Origin: Fibrobacter sp. UWR2
Lineage (GTDB): Bacteria > Fibrobacterota > Fibrobacteria > Fibrobacterales > Fibrobacteraceae
NCBI RefSeq assembly: GCF_002210285.1
Contig: NZ_MWQE01000014.1
Location: 1 to 44,126 of the forward strand
DNA length: 44,126 nucleotides
Direction of reading: 5' to 3'
Positions within the stretch are counted from its first letter, which is position 1. Each line of letters opens with the position of its first letter. The translations under genes and the position numbers were made by a program. Positions 40,277 to 44,126 of the stretch are shown here, one piece after another. The notes below the pieces were generated by a model. That model had not been told where the DNA came from and ran no database searches. It saw only the letters and a list, made by a program, of their open reading frames with translations.

Positions 40277-41974
40277 ATGAAAGCCCTTTACCAGAAAATT
40301 CGCACCCTGAATGGCAAAAATTACGGTCTCTACAAGTCCCTCGCCGACAAACCCTGGGATTTTGGTGACTTTGTATTGGAATTCATCCATGTGCAGGGCG
40401 ACCCGTATGCACCGCCTTCGAGAGTGCTGCTGCGTTCCAAGCTTGCTACGCTCGGGTATGCACCGGAGTGGGGCTCGGGATTCGAGCGCAGGCTTGCGCT
40501 GAGCGATTTTCTGCTGCGCCGCCTAAGCGGCCTGGTACAGGAGAAGTATTCCGGGAAAGATGCCGCGGTCGTGTTCGATTCGGCTGGACCCGAGATGCTG
40601 GTGCGGAACTCCCTCTGGATAGACAATGGCGAACTCAGGGCGTGCCTGCAGGTGAGGCTCCCGGGCGAAGGCCGCAAGATCCAGGCCGAGGCTGCTGCCG
40701 AAATCCTCACGATGGTCATGCCCGACCTGGTGTCGGCGGGGCTCTATTATAATAAGGGCGATGAGCCCGCGATGCAGGAACATTACCGCGTGCTTGCCGA
40801 ACGCAAGGAAATCTTGGAGCAGCTCGACGGGCATGGGCTCTGCGCGTTTGTTCCTGATGGGGCGGTGTTGCCGCGTGCATCGGGCCTGAGCGAGATGCCG
40901 CTCGAGAATGCGGTGCCGTTTAACGCCCCCGATGGACTTGCGGTGACTTTGAATGCCTGCGGGCGCGAAATCCGCGGCATGGGAATCCCGAAGGGGATTA
41001 CGGTGATTACGGGCGGCGCTTTCCACGGGAAGTCCACTTTGTTGCAGGCCCTGACGCGGGCAGTGTACCCGCATGTGCCGGGCGACGGGCGCGAAGGCAT
41101 CGTTGTAGATGCTACGGCGCTCCGTGTGGGCGTAGAAGACGGGCGCAGCGTACGCGGGACCGACCTTTCGATGTTCGTGCGCGACCTGCCCGGTGGAATC
41201 AGCACGAAGGATTTCAATACGCTGTCGGCTTCGGGTTCTACGAGCGAGGCCGCGAACCTGCTCGAGGCCATGGAGGCTGGCGCAAAGACGTTCTTCATCG
41301 ACGAGGATTCCTCCGCGGTAAACTTCCTGATTCGCGACGTGCGCGTGCGCAAGCTGCTGGGCGACGAGCGCGAACCGCTTATCCCGCTGACCGACCGCAT
41401 TCGCGGGCTCGCTTCTGCGGGCATGAACTTTATTCTTGTCGCGGGCGCCTGCGGTGACTACCTCGATATTGCAGACAACATAATTGTTATGGCAAACTAC
41501 AAGGCGGAATGCGCTAAGTCTACAATGTCATCCTGGAAGGCCGAAGGCCTGATTGGGTCCGTAGAAGCGGGAAAAATAAATGCGCGACCCTTCGCCGCCT
41601 ACATGCAGCCCCTGCAGAAGTCGGTGCGGCCCGCATCTGCCGTGGAGCGCCAGGTGAAGGTGAAGCTTGCGGGCGATACGCTGTTGCAGATAGGTTTCCT
41701 CGTGGCCGATACTTCGCGCCTCGTGACGCTTGTCGATAAGCAGCAGCGGCTCGGTGCCGGATTCATGTTGCTGAACATGCTCCAGAATGCCGCGAGCAAT
41801 ACTGAAGGCGACTCGCCTGCCGATTCTATCGCGGGTGCAGCCCAGAAGCTCTGCGATGTTATATGCAATGTCGGGTTCAGGAACCTGCCGCAGGGCATGA
41901 GCCGCGAGATGAGCCTGCCGCGTGCCGTAGATATCGCCTGCGTGGCGTTCCGACTGAATGCCGGAAAACGCTGA
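40277..41974 (+). CDS. Predicted ABC-class ATPase (PF09818-type)
   Basis: The 565-residue cytoplasmic protein matches the orphan ABC_ATPase family (COG3044). The N-terminus is an alpha/beta domain (MKALYQKIRTLNGKNYGLYKSL, then FVLEFIHVQGDPYAPPSR). Walker A is ITGGAFHGKSTL (about 241-252). A signature-like STSEAANLLEAMEAGAKTFFIDEDSSAVNFL contains Walker B aspartates (about 323-355), and LVAGACGDYLDIADNIIVM follows. There is no transporter partner, as is usual for this family. The biological role is not known. No Shine-Dalgarno sequence precedes ATG 40277; an AT-rich TACTTTTC element lies close by. Confidence 0.85.
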   Translation: MKALYQKIRTLNGKNYGLYKSLADKPWDFGDFVLEFIHVQGDPYAPPSRVLLRSKLATLGYAPEWGSGFERRLALSDFLLRRLSGLVQEKYSGKDAAVVFDSAGPEMLVRNSLWIDNGELRACLQVRLPGEGRKIQAEAAAEILTMVMPDLVSAGLYYNKGDEPAMQEHYRVLAERKEILEQLDGHGLCAFVPDGAVLPRASGLSEMPLENAVPFNAPDGLAVTLNACGREIRGMGIPKGITVITGGAFHGKSTLLQALTRAVYPHVPGDGREGIVVDATALRVGVEDGRSVRGTDLSMFVRDLPGGISTKDFNTLSASGSTSEAANLLEAMEAGAKTFFIDEDSSAVNFLIRDVRVRKLLGDEREPLIPLTDRIRGLASAGMNFILVAGACGDYLDIADNIIVMANYKAECAKSTMSSWKAEGLIGSVEAGKINARPFAAYMQPLQKSVRPASAVERQVKVKLAGDTLLQIGFLVADTSRLVTLVDKQQRLGAGFMLLNMLQNAASNTEGDSPADSIAGAAQKLCDVICNVGFRNLPQGMSREMSLPRAVDIACVAFRLNAGKR

Positions 41975-42031
41975 CGAACGGTGTTCGTAATTTGCATAAG
42001 CGATATATATTCTAATAGTGTCTTAGAGGTG

Positions 42032-42043
42032 TCCTCGAGGACT
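42032..42043. promoter_or_regulatory. 12-bp palindrome in the leader of the barrel/lipoprotein operon
   Basis: GTCCTCGAGGAC is a perfect palindrome 27 bases before ATG 42071. CTAAT (42013-42017) and ATTAG (42048-42052) flank it as a wider dyad. TATATATT lies upstream at about 42004-42011. It could be an RNA hairpin in the leader or an operator. Confidence 0.4.
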
Positions 42044-42070
42044 CCCATTAGTTTCCTGTAAGGTGTGATT

Positions 42071-43180
42071 ATGTCTAGAGGGGATAAGTTTTGCGTGTTT
42101 TTATTTGGCCTTGTGCTACTTGCGCAGGCAGTTTATGCTGCCGATTCAAATTTGGAGAAGGCCAAGCAAGATATGATATACGGGTATTCGACGGAGAAGG
42201 CTATTCAGGAATTGGAACGCCTCACGCCGCCTGCCGGTTTTGTGCTCCTTTCTTACGAAGAGGAATTTCTCCTGTACAGCAAGGCTGTTCAGGATGCCGA
42301 TGCCTTAGACAAGCCGAAGCACTGGGAACATATAGACTTTTTGCTTGCTAAGCGCGATTCCATTGTGGCCGCCCGCGAAAAACTACACGTTGTTGGTGGG
42401 GGAAGTCTGTTGGAAAAGCGCCACCTGGCCGTGAACGTGAACCATCGCGACTTGCGGTTTGCCATGGCGGTGAGAGAAGTCCCGCGCGAGACTCGCGAAT
42501 TTTACGGGATATATCTGGAACGCCTTGCGCTGAACTATGGCGGTGGCGAACCGATGGAGTTTGAAAACTCTGCTGCAGAGTGGCGTGAGTTTCGCAAGCG
42601 TTACCCCGGGAGCCCTTATCTTGACTGGATGCCTCCGGTAAGCCCCGAAACGGCGAAGGAGGCCGAAGACCAGCACTTGTCCGTGGCACCCAAGTGGATG
42701 CATTGGACCCTGCTTGGTGGGTATTCCTATGCGATGTATTCCGGTGGATTGGGAAAAATGCTGGATCCCTCGACCGGGTTCAACATCATGGCCGAATGGC
42801 AGATGTCGCGCCTCCTGTTCCTGCTTCAGGTTGGTTCTACTTCCGGTGACGGCTTCAGTGATTTTTCCATAGCGCTGTCTGGCGGTTTCGCCTTCATGGA
42901 ATGGAGATACTTCTCAGCGGATTTGATTTTTGGAGTGGTCGGTGAAAATTTGAGAATGAAAGGTGTAGACGATATCCCGTCATCAAAGACTATGCTTGTT
43001 GGCGTGCAGGCCGATGGCTTTATTCCCATAACGAATATCCTTGATATAGATATCCGTGCGCAGTTCTCCCTGCATTATTCCTCTTTCGAGATTGACGGTC
43101 GTAACAAGGGTGGCTTGGTCGAGGTGTTGAGCCTTTCTGCCGGTGTCCATTTCGGTGCGCCCAAAAGGAGTGGAAGATGA
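42071..43180 (+). CDS. Hypothetical exported protein with C-terminal barrel-like region
   Basis: The 369-residue product starts at ATG 42071 after TAAGG; GTG 42065 was not chosen. Its signal peptide is residues 1-24 (FLFGLVLLAQAVYAAD). Residues about 25-200 are helical and charged. Residues about 205-369 show strands typical of outer-membrane barrels (MHWTLLGGYSYAMYSGGLG, FNIMAEWQMSRLLFLLQVGST, LSLSAGVHFG). The function is unknown. Its TGA overlaps the ATG of the next lipoprotein (ATGA, 43177-43180), so the pair is coupled and likely acts together in the outer membrane. Confidence 0.7.
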   Translation: MSRGDKFCVFLFGLVLLAQAVYAADSNLEKAKQDMIYGYSTEKAIQELERLTPPAGFVLLSYEEEFLLYSKAVQDADALDKPKHWEHIDFLLAKRDSIVAAREKLHVVGGGSLLEKRHLAVNVNHRDLRFAMAVREVPRETREFYGIYLERLALNYGGGEPMEFENSAAEWREFRKRYPGSPYLDWMPPVSPETAKEAEDQHLSVAPKWMHWTLLGGYSYAMYSGGLGKMLDPSTGFNIMAEWQMSRLLFLLQVGSTSGDGFSDFSIALSGGFAFMEWRYFSADLIFGVVGENLRMKGVDDIPSSKTMLVGVQADGFIPITNILDIDIRAQFSLHYSSFEIDGRNKGGLVEVLSLSAGVHFGAPKRSGR

Positions 43181-43920
43181 AAAAGATTGTTGCTCCGTTG
43201 TTTTGGATAACGTTGTTTGTAGTTGCTAGTGTGCTGAGTGGCTGTACTATGGTAATGAAACTTGCCGTTGGCTGGATGAACTACACGCAGGATACCTACT
43301 TTAGGGATCAGGTGCCGGCTGGCGGCTGGGTGGACCCTGAATGGGACGGAATCCCGCGCAGTGTTACCATATTGTATTCCGAACCCATGTTCGACGGTTA
43401 CGCTTCGTTCAAAAAAGAATGGCCTGAATACGGTGGCAATTTCAGTGGCTGGTTCAAGCAGCAGATGAATAATGCCGCGGCGACGCTTAACTCCCGTACT
43501 GAGGTAATGAGCGTTGATGATTCCGCGTTTGCGATGGAAAGCCGCAAAGCCCTGTGGCATCGCTATGGTGGCGATGCGGATTCTGTCGCGGTGCCGGTGC
43601 TTCGCGAGAAGTACAGGAATGCTGTAGAAGAAGTCGCGGTAGTGATATCTCCAATTGTCGTTGTTGCAAGCGAACGTGCTGATACTACGGGTGCAAAAAT
43701 GGTGAAGGCGCTATATTCCATTACCGATGTCAAGCGTGGCAAGCTTCTTGCGTACGGCAAGGTGGATGTCCGTGGAGAAATGGGACGGATGACGAATGTT
43801 AGTTTATCTGAAAAACTCCTGCTTCTGGTTGTAGAGAGCTCTCCGATGGAGCAAGTACGTATGTCTCCCATGGGAAACGACGGTGGCAGGCCAGAAAAAA
43901 GGAGCGTCTGGAAGGAGTAG
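43177..43920 (+). CDS. Hypothetical lipoprotein coupled to the barrel protein
   Basis: The 247-residue product has a signal peptide with lipobox LSGC (about residues 20-23), then a short hydrophobic patch and a globular part with SVTILYSEPMFDGYASF and VEEVAVVISPIVVVASERADTTGAKMVKALYSITDVKRGKLLAYGKVDVRG. No named domain was recognised. Four-base overlap with the barrel gene and the ribosome-binding site AGGAG inside it support coupled translation. It ends at TAG 43918-43920, and no hairpin terminator was seen in the 170 bases after it. Confidence 0.75.
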   Translation: MKKIVAPLFWITLFVVASVLSGCTMVMKLAVGWMNYTQDTYFRDQVPAGGWVDPEWDGIPRSVTILYSEPMFDGYASFKKEWPEYGGNFSGWFKQQMNNAAATLNSRTEVMSVDDSAFAMESRKALWHRYGGDADSVAVPVLREKYRNAVEEVAVVISPIVVVASERADTTGAKMVKALYSITDVKRGKLLAYGKVDVRGEMGRMTNVSLSEKLLLLVVESSPMEQVRMSPMGNDGGRPEKRSVWKE

Positions 43921-44088
43921 GGGCAATTTTTTTGTGATGAGCGAATGATTTGGCTTTTTTTGTCCCGTTAGACGGAACTGTGGCTCTGATTTTTTGTGAA
44001 TTGTTTGTTGACAGAGGGTTTTTAAACTGGTTTTATGCCGTTTTTTCAAAAAAAATGAAAAAAAGTTGAATTTTTTTGAGAAAAACCC

Positions 44089-44116
44089 TTGACATTCTCC
44101 CCGAAAATTCTATAAT
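44089..44116 (+). promoter_or_regulatory. Near-perfect sigma-70 promoter reading out of the window
   Basis: TTGACA (44089-44094) and TATAAT (44111-44116) are exact consensus hexamers with a 16-base spacer, preceded by A/T tracts resembling an UP element. The transcript would start around 44123 and run off the right edge. Promoters of this strength commonly drive rRNA or tRNA operons. Confidence 0.75.
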
Positions 44117-44126
44117 TGGCCTCACC

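Overview
The window looks like chromosome from a rumen or gut Fibrobacter close to Fibrobacter succinogenes. It carries several families first defined as Fibrobacter paralogue sets: a TIGR02147 protein, a FISUMP lipoprotein (TIGR02145) and a fibro-slime protein (TIGR02148). It also has a GH11 xylanase-like enzyme, a PorV/PorQ-like barrel and C-terminal tails of the type IX secretion style. Coding DNA is GC-rich at third positions, while the gaps between genes are AT-rich. Intergenic DNA contains Bacteroidota-like TAnnTTTG elements. No phage, insertion sequence, CRISPR array, rRNA or complete tRNA was seen.

Layout: 1-1544 is the tail of one gene coupled to an AlbA_2/HATPase regulator. 1602-2531 is an SBF-type transporter. 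2548-12622 is a surface-protein block: clustered palindromes, TIGR02147 protein, FISUMP lipoprotein, a 1,909-residue GLUG-repeat secreted protein, an AlkD-like repair protein and a PorV/PorQ-like barrel. 12647-14709 (minus) holds a receiver-less sigma-54 activator and an AT-rich lipoprotein. 15018-16340 is aspartate kinase behind a structured leader. 16443-18965 holds the GH11 enzyme, a polytopic membrane protein and a TtcA-like thiolase. 19030-20306 (minus) is a 50-residue membrane protein with dnaN. 20373-22517 holds a small coiled-coil protein, an M23 factor and a HAD phosphatase. 22616-25723 is an RNase E/G tandem fusion. 25819-29535 (minus) is the fibro-slime protein. 29783-31171 is phosphate acetyltransferase. 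31246-33527 (minus) holds a TPR protein, a 47-residue ORF and 6-phosphofructokinase. 33603-36181 (minus) is a two-component pair, followed by an outer-membrane barrel gene. 37313-40178 holds exported DUF6175-like, LPP20-like and PEGA proteins. 40277-43920 holds an ABC-class ATPase and an exported barrel/lipoprotein pair. The window ends on a near-perfect sigma-70 promoter that reads out of it.

The most striking object is the 1,035-residue RNase E/G-family protein. It contains two full copies that have degenerated in complementary ways. Copy 1 keeps both catalytic aspartates but has changed the S1 RNA-contact residues. Copy 2 keeps the S1 residues but has lysine in place of the second catalytic aspartate. 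Other notable signals are the TTCTA palindrome cluster before the TIGR02147/FISUMP/GLUG block, a group of genes whose -10-like element almost touches the start codon (possible leaderless mRNAs), and an M23 protein lacking one active-site histidine.

Surface and secreted functions dominate (FISUMP, GLUG, fibro-slime, xylanase, barrels, lipoproteins). They are interleaved with core housekeeping genes (dnaN, lysC, pta, pfk, RNase). This is consistent with an ordinary chromosomal region of a plant-fibre-degrading anaerobe. All functional calls rest on reading the translations by eye; no database search was run.
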